From: Flavobacteriales bacterium
GTDB taxonomy: Bacteria > Bacteroidota > Bacteroidia > Flavobacteriales_F > PHOS-HE28
DNA: 60,540 bases
Direction of reading: 5' to 3'
Assembly (NCBI GenBank): GCA_016718655.1
Contig: JADKCV010000033.1
Span: 1 to 60,540 of the forward strand
Shown here piece by piece: positions 7,207 to 16,664 of this stretch. Position 1 is the stretch's first letter. Each line of letters begins with the position of its first letter. Under the pieces are notes generated by a model, which was not told the origin of the DNA, ran no database searches, and saw nothing but the letters and a program-made list of their open reading frames with translations. A program made the position numbers and the translations under genes.

Positions 7207-8574
7207 TCACTCCTTCACCACCTGCAGTACGTGAGGACCCACCGGCGAAAGAACGGTGAGCAGGTAGAGCCCGGGACGAAGCGCTGAAAGGTCGACCGAT
7301 GCGTGTTGGTGCGTGACCGTGGTGGCTTGCACGGTGCGTCCTTGGAGGTCGGTGATCCGTACGGGAAGGGGCGAGGTGAATGGGGTGTGAACCGCGACCT
7401 GGCCGGTGGTGGGATTGGGTCCAATGGTCATTTCGGGCACGAGTGCCACCTCGGGTACGGCAGTGCCGACCGCACAGGCCAGGGTGACCTGCACGGGTAC
7501 TGTGCTCGTCGCGTTGGTGCCGTTCCCCAGGCCGCCGGAGATGCCTTCGCCCCACGTCCAGATGGTGCCCGTGGTGGTGAGCGCCATGCCGAGGAATACG
7601 CCACTGGACACCTCGGCCACGCTGGGCAAGGCGGTCACCTGCACGGGCAGGGGGGTGTCCTCCACGCTGCCGATGCCGAGCTGCCCTTGTGCGTTGCGGC
7701 CCCAGGCCCACAGGGTCCCATCCGCTTTGATGGCCATGGACTGGAACTCGCCGGCCGAGATGCGCACCACATCGGTGAGGCCCACCACAGGGGCCGGGGT
7801 ACCGCTGAGGCCGGTGGTACCATGCCCCAGTCCGCCGTAGAGATTCGCACCGAAGGACCATACGGTCCCATCGTTGCGGAGCAGGAGCACATGGTGGCGG
7901 CCACTGGCGATGGCCACCACGTCGGTCACGGGCACTTGCACGGGCAGGGACGAGGAGGGGCCCACCCCATTGCCGAGCTGGCCGTAGTTGTTGAGGCCCC
8001 AAGCCCACACGGTACCGTCGTTCTTGAGGGCCACGGAATTTTCGAGCCCCGCACCGACGGCCACCACATCGGTTATCACGGCCTGCACGAAGGTGTTACT
8101 GGACGCCAGGTCGCCCGTACCCAAGCTGCCCGCACTGTTGATCCCCGAGGCCCACACGGTACCGTTGCTGCGCACCGCCAAGGTGTGGAAGTTGCCGGTG
8201 GCGGCGGCCACCACGTCGGTGAGGACCTCCGCGGGTACGGCATTGTCCATCGTGTTCCCGTTACCCAGTTGGCCGTGGAAGTTGAAGCCCCAGGTCCAGA
8301 GCGTGTTGGTGGCGGTGATCACCGCGGAGTGCGCCAGGCCACCAGCGGCAATGGCGGTGACGGTGGGTGGCACGTCCACGCCCACGGGCACGTTCCAGCT
8401 GAAGTAATCGCCGGTGCCCAGTTCGCCACTGCCGTTGTTGCCCCAGGCTTGCATGGACCCATCGGCACAGCGAATGGAACACGAGCCCTTGGCACTGAGG
8501 GACTGGCTGGATGCGTCCGTGGGCGTTAAGCCAAGGAGCGTCGCCAAGGCGGAGGTGAGGAGGGTTTTGCGCAC
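7207..8574 (-). CDS. RCC1-repeat beta-propeller protein with T9SS type A sorting domain
   Basis: The 455-residue secreted protein begins at a GTG codon (8572-8574) with a signal peptide (RKTLLTSALATLLGLTPTDASSQS). About six RCC1/ATS1 repeats follow, each with a DGTVWAWGxNxxGQLGNG core (for example around residues 45, 92, 140, 190, 240, 290 and 340), forming a seven-bladed propeller used for binding partners outside the cell. The last 80 residues are a T9SS type A sorting domain (IGPNPTTGQVAVH ... LRPGLYLLTVL) ending VVKE. Ligand unknown. The gene has its own promoter region, divergent from the stress-protein gene. Confidence 0.85.
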   Translation of the reverse strand: MRKTLLTSALATLLGLTPTDASSQSLSAKGSCSIRCADGSMQAWGNNGSGELGTGDYFSWNVPVGVDVPPTVTAIAAGGLAHSAVITATNTLWTWGFNFHGQLGNGNTMDNAVPAEVLTDVVAAATGNFHTLAVRSNGTVWASGINSAGSLGTGDLASSNTFVQAVITDVVAVGAGLENSVALKNDGTVWAWGLNNYGQLGNGVGPSSSLPVQVPVTDVVAIASGRHHVLLLRNDGTVWSFGANLYGGLGHGTTGLSGTPAPVVGLTDVVRISAGEFQSMAIKADGTLWAWGRNAQGQLGIGSVEDTPLPVQVTALPSVAEVSSGVFLGMALTTTGTIWTWGEGISGGLGNGTNATSTVPVQVTLACAVGTAVPEVALVPEMTIGPNPTTGQVAVHTPFTSPLPVRITDLQGRTVQATTVTHQHASVDLSALRPGLYLLTVLSPVGPHVLQVVKE

Positions 8575-8680
8575 GGTTCAGCGGTGCAGGACTGGACCAT
8601 CACCGGAACATGAAGGTAACGATCCCCGCCCTGCGGTATGCTTATTGGCCGGTGTCGGGTGACCAACACACACAACGACC

Positions 8681-9190
8681 ATGGGCAATTACGAACACCT
8701 GAACGGAACGAAGGCCATTGAACGCATGAAGGCCATCGTGGACCACCAGCGCATCTGCATGCTGGTGACCGATCCCACACACTACCCGCCGAACGGCCGC
8801 CCCATGGCGGTGAGCGAGGTGGACGACCAGGGCGCGTTCTGGTTCCTGGCCCTGCGCACGAGCGAGAAGTTCGACGACATCGCCAAGGATCCGCGCGTCA
8901 CGTTGCACATCTCCAACCCCTCGGACCAGGAGTTCCTGACCATCCACGGACGTTGCGAGGTGCTGAACGACGCGGCGCGCAAACAGGAACTGTGGAGCGT
9001 TTTCGCCAAAGCCTGGGTGCCCGATGGGGTGGATGATCCCGACCTGCGCCTGCTGAAGGTGACCCCCACCGACGGTTATTATTGGGATACGAAGGATGGC
9101 AAGGTGGCAGCAGCCATCAAGATCGCCTTCGCTATGGTGACCGGCAAGGTGGGCGATGACGGCGGCGTGGAAGGGCCGTTGAAGGTCTGA
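8681..9190 (+). CDS. Pyridoxamine 5'-phosphate oxidase-like general stress protein
   Basis: The 169-residue protein belongs to the split-barrel flavin-binding superfamily, closest to the general stress protein 26 type. Visible marks are the N-terminal KAIVDHQRICMLVT strand, PMAVSEVDDQGAFWFLALRTSEKFDDI (about 44-70), the RVTLHISNP strand and the FLTIHGRCEVLND strand, then LRLLKVTPTDGYYWD. Related proteins bind FMN or F420; the bacterial role is often protection from nitrosative or other stress. The start MGNYEHLN fits the family. It is a single-gene unit between two T9SS genes on the other strand. Confidence 0.85.
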   Translation: MGNYEHLNGTKAIERMKAIVDHQRICMLVTDPTHYPPNGRPMAVSEVDDQGAFWFLALRTSEKFDDIAKDPRVTLHISNPSDQEFLTIHGRCEVLNDAARKQELWSVFAKAWVPDGVDDPDLRLLKVTPTDGYYWDTKDGKVAAAIKIAFAMVTGKVGDDGGVEGPLKV

Positions 9191-9269
9191 ACCCACCCCG
9201 ACCCCACGGCGCCACTTCCGCAATGGACACCAACGAGGCGACCCGCGAAGGGTGCTGGATGTGCGCGGC

Positions 9270-10490
9270 TCACTCCTTCACCACCCACCCCGTGCGTACG
9301 CTGCCGTCCTGGGCCTGGGCATGCAGGGTGTAGGGCCCGGCGGGTAGTTGCTGCAGGTCCAGCACCAAGCGGTCCTGGCCGTGGGCATCGTGTTGCAGGA
9401 GCAAGCGTCCACTGGCGTCGCGGAGCTGGATGGTGCTGAGCGGTGTACCTGCATCGAGCTGCAGGATGCCGCTCGTGGGGTTGGGGTACAGGGCCTGTGC
9501 GGGCAGGGTGAGGGGGCTGAGGCCGGTGGCTCCGCCGGTGTAGGCCGTGGCATCGGGGGGAATGGTGTTGTGGCCGCCGCCGGGTCCGGTGTTGCCGGGC
9601 TGCACGGTGCCGTGGTACTGGGGACCCAGTACGTAGGGGAAGGCGGGCTCGTACGCGGCCGTGAGGGTGACGAAGTAGGCGTAGGTGCCATCGGGATGGT
9701 CCGGCGTGATGCAGAAGCGTCCGTTGTGCACGTCCAGGTCGCCGCTGCCTTCCACGTAGGTGTAGTCCTCGATGAAGGCACCGAGGGGGTATTGCCCGGT
9801 GATGGCCGGTCCGTACTGGTTGGCGGGCAGGGTGGTTCCGTTGGGCAGGGTGGTGCGCGCGGTGATGGTGCGGAGCTGGTAGCTGCTGCGCATGCGGGTG
9901 ATGCCGCCGGTGCCATCGGGGTTCGCGTGGCCGTGCGTGCCGTAGATGGGGTAGCCATCGAAGGCGTAGCCGATGAGGGGGCTGTGCTGGCTATCGTCCA
10001 GGTGGTCGTAGAGGCAGTTGGGGCTCACGTGGTGGTGGTACTCGCCGTTGCCCGCGGGGTGGCCCAGGCACTGGTCGAAGCTGATGCCCTCCCACACCAG
10101 CGCATCGCGGTTCCAGATGCCCTGGTTGTTGTAGCTCATGCCATCCTTGGCGTTGAAGATGCTGACGCCATTGCGCCACACACCGATGTGGCCCAGCGGG
10201 GTGTTGACCAAGGTGCCGGTGTTGGGTGTGGGCGTGCGGCTGATGCGGAAGCAGAAGTCCTGGTTTGCCGGCACGTTGGGGTTGGCGGTCCAGGGCCCGA
10301 TGTCGTAGCCGGGGATGCAGGTGCTGGTGACGTAGACGTTGGTAGCGGTGTAGTGCACGCCGAGCACGTTGGTGGCGATGCCCCCATAACCGGTCTCGCC
10401 GCCGGGGTTGAGGATCCAGGAGGTGATCAGCGGGTCCTGGGCGTGGAGGCCGAGGGTGAGGAGCAGGGTGGGCAGGGCGATACGGCGCAT
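9270..10490 (-). CDS. YHYH-domain secreted protein with T9SS type A sorting domain
   Basis: The 406-residue protein starts at ATG 10488-10490, giving a signal peptide (MRRIALPTLLLTLGLHAQ); the ORF continues upstream but without protein-like content and into the divergent promoter. The central part carries the YHYH domain: IGVWRNGVSIFNAKDG, GNGEYHHHVSPNCLYD near residue 190 and LIGYAFDGYPIYGTHGH near residue 215. The histidine- and acid-rich motifs suggest metal binding, but no activity is established. The last 75 residues are a T9SS sorting domain (LYPNPTSGILQLD ... LPAGPYTLHAQA) ending VVKE. Confidence 0.88.
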   Translation of the reverse strand: MRRIALPTLLLTLGLHAQDPLITSWILNPGGETGYGGIATNVLGVHYTATNVYVTSTCIPGYDIGPWTANPNVPANQDFCFRISRTPTPNTGTLVNTPLGHIGVWRNGVSIFNAKDGMSYNNQGIWNRDALVWEGISFDQCLGHPAGNGEYHHHVSPNCLYDHLDDSQHSPLIGYAFDGYPIYGTHGHANPDGTGGITRMRSSYQLRTITARTTLPNGTTLPANQYGPAITGQYPLGAFIEDYTYVEGSGDLDVHNGRFCITPDHPDGTYAYFVTLTAAYEPAFPYVLGPQYHGTVQPGNTGPGGGHNTIPPDATAYTGGATGLSPLTLPAQALYPNPTSGILQLDAGTPLSTIQLRDASGRLLLQHDAHGQDRLVLDLQQLPAGPYTLHAQAQDGSVRTGWVVKE

Positions 10491-10547
10491 GGGTCTTGGA
10501 CGCCGGGGACAGGACATGGTTCGATCGGACACCACGAGAATTCGGGA

Positions 10548-10578
10548 TTGACCGGACTTGTTCTGTTGCGTCGCTTTG
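10548..10578 (+). promoter_or_regulatory. Probable promoter of the PPC-repeat gene
   Basis: ATTG (TTG 10548-10550) lies 28 nt before TTG 10576-10578 in a TCGCTTTG box that fits TAnnTTTG at most positions. Only 5 nt separate it from ATG 10584. A GTTCGATCGG motif at 10519-10528 resembles one half of the direct repeat found before the genes at 31888-41298. Confidence 0.4.
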
Positions 10579-10583
10579 TGGAC

Positions 10584-12442
10584 ATGAACCGTACCCTGCT
10601 CTCCCACGTCGTTCCAGCCCTGTTGCTGGGTCTCTTTCCCTTCGCGCTCAGCGCCCAGCAGACCGAGATCGAACCGAACGAGAACTACTTGCAAGCCACG
10701 AACTGGACCTATGGCCAGACGATGGAGGGAAGCGAGTGCAACCCACCTGCGTTCGACACCGACTACTTCCGCATCGTACTGCCCAGCGATGGCGTGATCA
10801 CCTTCACGGTGACCTCACAAGGGTCCGGTCCGACGCCGGGCGACCTGCAGTTCGCGCTTTTTCCGAAGGCGGGCTTCTATGCACAATACCACACCCTGCC
10901 AGGCACGCTTTCGCCGACCACGCAAACGTTCAGCCACAGTTGCCTCAGCGGCGACACGATGTACGTCAGGGTCCAGGAGATCAACGTGGGGCCCAACAGT
11001 TGTGTCAGCTACACCATGGCCTTCAGTGTGGACCCCACGGTGTTCGCCAACGACGCCATTCCCAACGATGACCCGCAGAACCCGCAGATCTTCACCTTGG
11101 GCCAGTCGTTCGAGGGGCATCTGGAACATCTCTATGACAATTCCCAGGATTGGTATGGTGTGACACTACCGGTGGATGGCACCGTGCGGATCATCGCGGA
11201 GGCCGAGCACGCCGATGCGGCCACCACGGGCGTGCTCCAAGTGTATCTCGATGTCAACAACTCCACCTACACCTTGCCCATCGGTGCGGCACACGTGGCC
11301 ACGATCGACACCTTCACGGTGCGCTGTTTCGCAGCGCAATTCATGCGCGTGAAAGTATCCAGCGGCAATACCACCGTTTGCGGGATCTCCTACAGGCTGC
11401 GGTTCGAACTGATACCACAGGTCTTCAGCAACGACATCGGACCCAACAATGACCCGACCGACCCGGAACCGATCGCGGTGAACACGCCGGTGGAAGGGCA
11501 CTTGAACTTCTTCGGTGATGGCTCCAGCGATTGGTACGGTCTGCCACTACCGGACGACGGTACATTGCGTGTGATCGCCGAGGCCGAGCAGCACGATACC
11601 ATCAGCAACGGGCTGGTGAACGTGTATGTGGACCAACTGAATTCCTCGATCCAGGTCCCCGTGGGCGCATCCTCGATCGCAGGGTTGGACACGTTCTACT
11701 CAACTGCGTGCGCGCAGGGTCGATCAAGGTGGCTGTTCAACCCGCCAACTCCAACGGCTGTGGCATCAGTTATCGCCTGCGCTTCGACGTGTTGCCCCCT
11801 GAGTTCGGTAACGACCCGGAGCCCAATGAGTCCATTGCCACTGCCGTGGTGGTGCCACCGGACACCGATCAGGACGGCCACCTCACTTACATCGGAACCA
11901 GCAACCAGGACTACTTCAAGCTATGGAAGGGCTTTCCCGGCACCCTACGCATCGTTTTCGCCTCCAGCACACGGGGTCCGTCCCCTGCACTGAGGGTCTA
12001 CATCGCCAATACGAACAGTACGCAGACCATCACCACAGGGGTGGATGGCGAGGTGGCGTACGACACCGTGCTGGTGTACACCGCAAACCCGATACGGTGG
12101 CGATGTCGATCGCTGCGCTCCAGGGCGACTACTGTGGGTCCTATCGCTTCCGGCACGAGAGCGCAGCCGGTGGGTATCGCTGATGCCGAGGCGGTGCGAA
12201 CGGCGGTGGTGACCTTCCCCAACCCTTCGGAAGAAGGGGTCTTCACCCTGCGCGCCACGGGCGAACGGATGGTACGGGTGGAGGTGCTTGACCTCAACGG
12301 AAGGACCGTGTGGACGCGAGCTGGTCTGGAAGTCCACCAGGCGACGATCGACCTGTCCACTCACCCCGGTGGCGTATACGCCGCCCAGGTCCACCTTGCC
12401 GATGGCAGCGTGGCGCTCGTCCGGTTGGTAAGCACGCACTGA
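10584..12442 (+). CDS. Secreted PPC-repeat protein with T9SS sorting domain, frameshifted
   Basis: The gene starts at ATG 10584 with a signal peptide (LLSHVVPALLLGLFPFALSAQ) and reads in that frame to about 11700. It then continues in another frame from about 11703 (CVRAGSIKVAVQPANSNGCG), slips again near 12090 (DTVAMSIAALQGDYCGSYRF) and returns near 12160 to end at 12442. The assembled protein has about 615 residues. It has three to four tandem PPC-like domains marked by EPNE/PNDDP starts, SxDWYGxxLPxDGT and CGISYRLRF ends, then a type A sorting domain (NPSEEGVFTLRATGERM). Three single-base shifts point to decay or assembly indels. Confidence 0.65.
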
Positions 12443-12526
12443 GCGCGGGTGGTTCGATAGCCGGTGCCTGTCCGGTTTGGAAGCATGGGCTCCAGGACCG
12501 GTACGCGGTGATGGCCATTGTTGCGC

Positions 12527-14773
12527 CTACTCCTTCACCAGCCGGATGGTCCAGCCTTCTTCGCGGGCGCTGAGCAGGTGGATGCCCGCGGGCAGCCGCT
12601 GCAGGTGAAGCTGTACATCGGTACCGGTGGTTTGTTGCTGATGGAGCAGTCGTCCTTGCACATCGTGCAGTTCGAGGAGGCGGGTGCGTGCGGCGCTGAA
12701 GCGCAGCTGGTAGGTACCCGTGCCGGGGTTGGGGAGTAAGAGGGGTGCGGCGCTGAACGGTCCCTCCACCCCGGTACCGATCACCTTCACGGGTGCGGAG
12801 GGCGCGCTGACACAGCCCAGTGCATCGGTGACCACCACCGTGTAGCTGCCGACGGCGGTGGCAGTGATGCAGGGCGTGGTGGCATCGGGCAGGGGCTCGC
12901 CATTGCGGTACCATTGGATCTGCGGGCGGTAGGCGGTGCACAGCGTGTTGCCGCTTTGCAGCACGGTGGGGATGTGCGGCGTGGTGGGGCACTGCAGCGC
13001 TGCGCGGAACACATCACCGTGGTCGCCCACCGCCAGCAAGACGCCGTCCACCAGTAAGGCATCGTTCATACCCACATCGAAAGGGGCCGGTACCACCTCG
13101 TCCCAGCTGTCGCCGCCGTTGGTGGTGCGCAGCACATAGCCGCTGTATTGCACGGCATAGCCGGTGTCCGGGTCGGCGAAGAAGACGCTCATGGTGAACT
13201 GGGGTACCTCGGGCATCAGGGTCCAGGTGTCGCCGCCGTCGGTGGTGCGTGCGCCGCCATTGCCCGCGAACCAGCCGAGCGTATCGTTGAGGAAGAAGAT
13301 GCTGTTGATGTCGGAATTGCTCGGGGTGTCGATCCACGCCCACGTGGCGCCACCGTCGGTGGTGCGGGCGATGCTTCCTCCAGCTCCGCCGCAGAAGCCC
13401 ACGTTATCGTTCACGAACCAGAGGTCGTAGATGTCGCCGCCGTCGAGCACCTGCTCCCACGTGGTTCCGCCGTTGGTGGTGCGGTAGCAGCCACCGTTGA
13501 TGTAGCCGCCGCCCATGATGGCGGTGGTGGCGCTGAGGGCCCAGGTGCAGCGCACGGCCACGTTGGGTCCGGGGTGGTTGGTGCTGGTGGCGAAGTGGTC
13601 GGTGGTGCTGCGGTTGACGCCCTGTCCGCCGCCGATCCAGCCCACACCGTTGGGCCGAAGGTGCACACCCAGCCACTGCGCGTTGCCGCCGGTGACGTTG
13701 GTCCAGTGGCGGCCGCCATCGGTGGTGCGGATCACACCGTTCTCCAACCCGCCCATGGTGAGCCAGCCGGCCGCGGCGCCCTGGAGGTCGGTGCCGAAGC
13801 TCACCTTGTTCAGCTTGCTGTGGTACGTGCCGATCTGTACGGGTGCCCACGTGGCGCCGTGGTCGGTGGTGCGGTACACGCGCGCTTCGCCGGTGATGAG
13901 GCCGATGCCGCTGGGGTCGATGGATGCGCTGTAGAGGTCCTGGAAGGGTTCGAGGACTTGCGCGCTCCAGGTCGCTCCCCCATCGGTGCTGCGGATGACC
14001 GTGCCACTGTTGCCCATGGCGATGAGCAGGTCGCCGCGCACGAAGAGGCCGAGCAGGCTGTTGGTGGTGGGGCTGCTCTGGAGCGTCCAGGTGAGGCCGC
14101 CGTCGGTGGTGCGGATGATCTCGCCGCCGAGGCCCACGGCGATGCCGTTCTGTGCATCGAAGAAATGGATGGCACGCATGCTGGCGCTGATGGGGGCGGG
14201 CACGGGTGTCCACGTGGTGCCACCGTCGGCCGTGCGCAGGAGCAGGGAGCCGGTGGCGGCCGCGAAGCCGAGCTGGTCGTTGGCGAAGTGCAGGGCCACA
14301 AAGGCGTTGGTGGTGCCGCTGGTCTGGAGGGTCCAGGTGGCGCCGCCGTCGGTGGTGCGCGCGATCTTGCCGCTCTCGCTGCCGGCCCAGCCCAGTTGGT
14401 CATCCACGAAGCTGAGGCACGCGGCATTGCCCAAGGTGGAGAGGATCACGGTGGTGTAGCTGTTCCAGTGGTCGGTGGTGCGGTAGAAGCGGCCGATGTT
14501 GGCGCCGATGATGCCGCGCTCATCATCGAACATCACCAGCGCACGCGGCACGTCGATCATGTTGTAGGGCATGCGCACCCAGCTGTCGCCGGCATCGGTG
14601 GTCTTGAGCACGTAGCCCAAGGTGCGGTCGATGGTGACGGCCTCCAAGGGGCTGCGCAGGTGCACGGCGGCCAGGTCGCTGCGGGTCTTCACGGGGGTGA
14701 CGAGTTCCCAGGTCTGGGCGGCGGCGGGTGCGGCGAGGAGGACAAGGAGGAGGAGTAGGGACGGGCTGCGCAT
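12527..14773 (-). CDS. YCF48/BNR-type beta-propeller secreted protein with T9SS sorting domain
   Basis: The 748-residue protein starts at ATG 14771-14773 with a signal peptide (MRSPSLLLLLVLLAAPAAAQ); a GACCTTTG box ends 6 nt before it. Some twelve or more blades carry the sialidase-like/YCF48 motif RTTDGGxTW (for example in IARTTDGGATWTLQTSG), as in photosystem II stability factor-like proteins, here exported. An Ig-like segment near the end (PQIQWYRNGEPLPDATTPC) precedes a type A sorting domain (LLPNPGTGTYQLRFS) ending RLVKE. A partial decayed copy lies about 1 kb upstream (15775-16607) and a third, collapsed copy is at 57058-57908. Confidence 0.87.
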   Translation of the reverse strand: MRSPSLLLLLVLLAAPAAAQTWELVTPVKTRSDLAAVHLRSPLEAVTIDRTLGYVLKTTDAGDSWVRMPYNMIDVPRALVMFDDERGIIGANIGRFYRTTDHWNSYTTVILSTLGNAACLSFVDDQLGWAGSESGKIARTTDGGATWTLQTSGTTNAFVALHFANDQLGFAAATGSLLLRTADGGTTWTPVPAPISASMRAIHFFDAQNGIAVGLGGEIIRTTDGGLTWTLQSSPTTNSLLGLFVRGDLLIAMGNSGTVIRSTDGGATWSAQVLEPFQDLYSASIDPSGIGLITGEARVYRTTDHGATWAPVQIGTYHSKLNKVSFGTDLQGAAAGWLTMGGLENGVIRTTDGGRHWTNVTGGNAQWLGVHLRPNGVGWIGGGQGVNRSTTDHFATSTNHPGPNVAVRCTWALSATTAIMGGGYINGGCYRTTNGGTTWEQVLDGGDIYDLWFVNDNVGFCGGAGGSIARTTDGGATWAWIDTPSNSDINSIFFLNDTLGWFAGNGGARTTDGGDTWTLMPEVPQFTMSVFFADPDTGYAVQYSGYVLRTTNGGDSWDEVVPAPFDVGMNDALLVDGVLLAVGDHGDVFRAALQCPTTPHIPTVLQSGNTLCTAYRPQIQWYRNGEPLPDATTPCITATAVGSYTVVVTDALGCVSAPSAPVKVIGTGVEGPFSAAPLLLPNPGTGTYQLRFSAARTRLLELHDVQGRLLHQQQTTGTDVQLHLQRLPAGIHLLSAREEGWTIRLVKE

Positions 14774-15119
14774 GTTGTTCAAAGGTCGGCAATGCGCGCA
14801 CGAGACCGGTAGGCCTAGTACCCCGCCCGCACACGAGCTGGTTCACGCGCGGGATCCTCGGGTTCGCGGGGCGGAAGGGGTCGAGCGCTGACCTGGCGGA
14901 TCCTGTATGTTCGCCGGTCAAGCAGCGTGCGTCCCGGTTGCAGGAAGAGCGCACGCTCCGGATGCTTGCCTTCGCAATTCACAACATCCGCAGGTGTGGA
15001 ACCGGAACGAGCAATGATGTGCCTACGGGTACCACCAAACAGAAGGCCCCTCCTCCGCCACCGTGTTGCCACGATCTTGGAAGAGAGGCCCCTGCACCAC
15101 CTCGATCAATACCCCTTAC
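14774..15119. other. Intergenic stretch without recognised content
   Basis: About 345 bases between the YCF48 gene and the fasciclin gene hold no ORF with protein-like composition. The GACCTTTG box of the YCF48 gene (minus strand, 14780-14787) sits at its left end. I see no strong hairpin or repeat. Confidence 0.4.
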
Positions 15120-15668
15120 TTACATTTTCGGCATCAGCACAGTGTCCACCACGTGGATCACACCGTTGCTCTGGTACACATCGGCAATGGTCACCGTGGC
15201 ATAACCACCGTTGGCGTCCCATACCATCAGTTTGTCCCCTTTCATGCTGAAGCTGAGTTCGCCACCGGCAACCGTCTTCATGGTCGCCTTGCCGTTACCC
15301 TTCTTGACCGCTTCGGCCACGGCCTTGCTGTCGAACTTGCCGGCCAACACGTGGTAGGTAAGCACGCCTTGCAGCGCTTTCTTGCTCTCAGGCTTCAATA
15401 GGCCGTCCACCGTGCCAGCGGGCAGTGCCTCGAAGGCTGCGTTGGTCGGGGCGAACACCGTGAAGGGTCCAGCGCCGGAGAGGGTCTCCACCAGGTCGGC
15501 GGCCTTCACAGCGGCTACCAGCGTGGTGTGGTCCTTGGAGTTCACGGCATTCTCGATGATGTTCTTGGTAGGGTACATGGCTGCGCCGCCTACCATCTTC
15601 TCTTTCTGTGCCAACGCTGGTCCAGCAAGGACGGTAGCGAAAAGCGCGGTGATGATCAACTTGTTCAT
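15120..15668 (-). CDS. Secreted fasciclin (FAS1) domain protein
   Basis: The 182-residue protein starts at ATG 15666-15668, giving a signal peptide MNKLIITALFATVLAGPALA followed by QKEK. A single FAS1 domain fills the rest: NIIENAVNSKDHTTLVAAVK (H1 region), ETLSGAGPFTVFAPTNAAFEALP, LQGVLTYHVLAGKFDS, and the closing SNGVIHVVDTVLMP (H2 region). FAS1 domains mediate adhesion outside the cell. There is no T9SS sorting domain, so the protein is probably periplasmic or released. It is inserted between the intact and the decayed copy of the YCF48 gene, which suggests that the duplication happened around it. Confidence 0.9.
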   Translation of the reverse strand: MNKLIITALFATVLAGPALAQKEKMVGGAAMYPTKNIIENAVNSKDHTTLVAAVKAADLVETLSGAGPFTVFAPTNAAFEALPAGTVDGLLKPESKKALQGVLTYHVLAGKFDSKAVAEAVKKGNGKATMKTVAGGELSFSMKGDKLMVWDANGGYATVTIADVYQSNGVIHVVDTVLMPKM

Positions 15669-15774
15669 GGTTCTCTTGATTTGGTTGGTTCTTGGTGGAT
15701 CTTGTGGTCCTGACATGAATTACGAGGGGCACCCCCCGATCGGATCGCTCCACCGAAGAAATTGTTGAGGGTCA

Positions 15775-16607
15775 TGGGGCGGCAAGGCTGTGCGCTCCAG
15801 GTGGTGCCACCATCGGTGCTGCGGATCACGGCACGGCGATCAGCAGGTTGTCGCGCGCGAAGAGGCCGAGCAAGCTGTTGGTGGTGGGGCTGGGTTGTGC
15901 GGTCCAGGTGAGGCCGGGATCGCTGGTGCGGATGATCTCGCCGCCGAGGCCTACGGCGATGCCGTTCTGTGCATCGAAGAAATGGATGGCACGCATGCTG
16001 GCGCTGATAGGGGCGGGCACGGGTGTCCAGGTGGTGCCACCGTCGGCGGTGCGTAGCAGGAGTGCGCCGGTGGCGCCGCGAAGCCGAGCTGGTCGTTGGC
16101 GAAGTGCAGGGCCACAAAGGCGTTGGTGGTGCCGCTGGTCTGAAGGGTCCAGGTGGCGCCGCCGTCGGTGGTGCGCGCGATCCTGCCGCTCTCACTGGCG
16201 GCCCAGCCGAGCTGGTCGTCCACGAAGCTGGGACAGGCGGCGTGGCCGAAGCCGGAGAGGATCACGGTGGTGAAGCTGTTCCAGTTGTCGGTGGTACGGT
16301 AGAAGCGGCCGAGGTTGGCCCCGATGATGCCGCGCTCATCATCGAACATCACCAGCGCACGCAGCACGTCGATCATGTTGTAGGGCAGGCGGTCCCAGCT
16401 GTCGCCCACGTCGGTGGTCTTCAGCACGTGGCCCAAGGTGCGGTCGATGGTGACGGCCTACAAGGGGCTGCGCAGGTACACGGCGGCCAGGTCGCTGCGG
16501 GTCATCACGGGGGTGACGAGCTCCCAGGTCTGGGCGTGGAGGGGGATGGACAGGAGCAGGGGCAGGAGCAGGCGGAATGCCAGAGGCAGGGGCAAGGACA
16601 AGGGCAT
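15775..16607 (-). pseudogene. Decayed 5' copy of the YCF48 propeller gene
   Basis: The sequence parallels the first third of the gene at 12527-14773. It has a signal peptide from ATG 16605-16607 (ending LHAQTWELVTPV), then a nonsense codon at 16458-16460 where the intact copy has GAG (PLE-AVTIDRTLG). The match resumes in the same frame, with a single-base loss near 16070 that shifts the frame, and a deletion of about 13 bases near 15835. Homology stops near 15775 after RSTDGGTTWSAQ. The remaining two thirds, including the sorting domain, are missing, so it cannot make a functional protein. Confidence 0.85.
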
Positions 16608-16664
16608 GGAACAAAAATGGGGTTGCGTGGGCGCTGTGCGGCACACCGTTCCTACCGCTTCGCC

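Noticed and set aside
9348..10583. Long plus-strand ORF that runs into the PPC-repeat gene and suggests an 881-residue protein
   Set aside because: The upstream part is antisense to the YHYH gene. The signal peptide at 10584 marks the real start.
13148..14758. 536-residue plus-strand ORF
   Set aside because: It is antisense to the YCF48 gene, rich in G, A, H and V, and has no recognisable domain; it is a shadow of GC-rich coding DNA.
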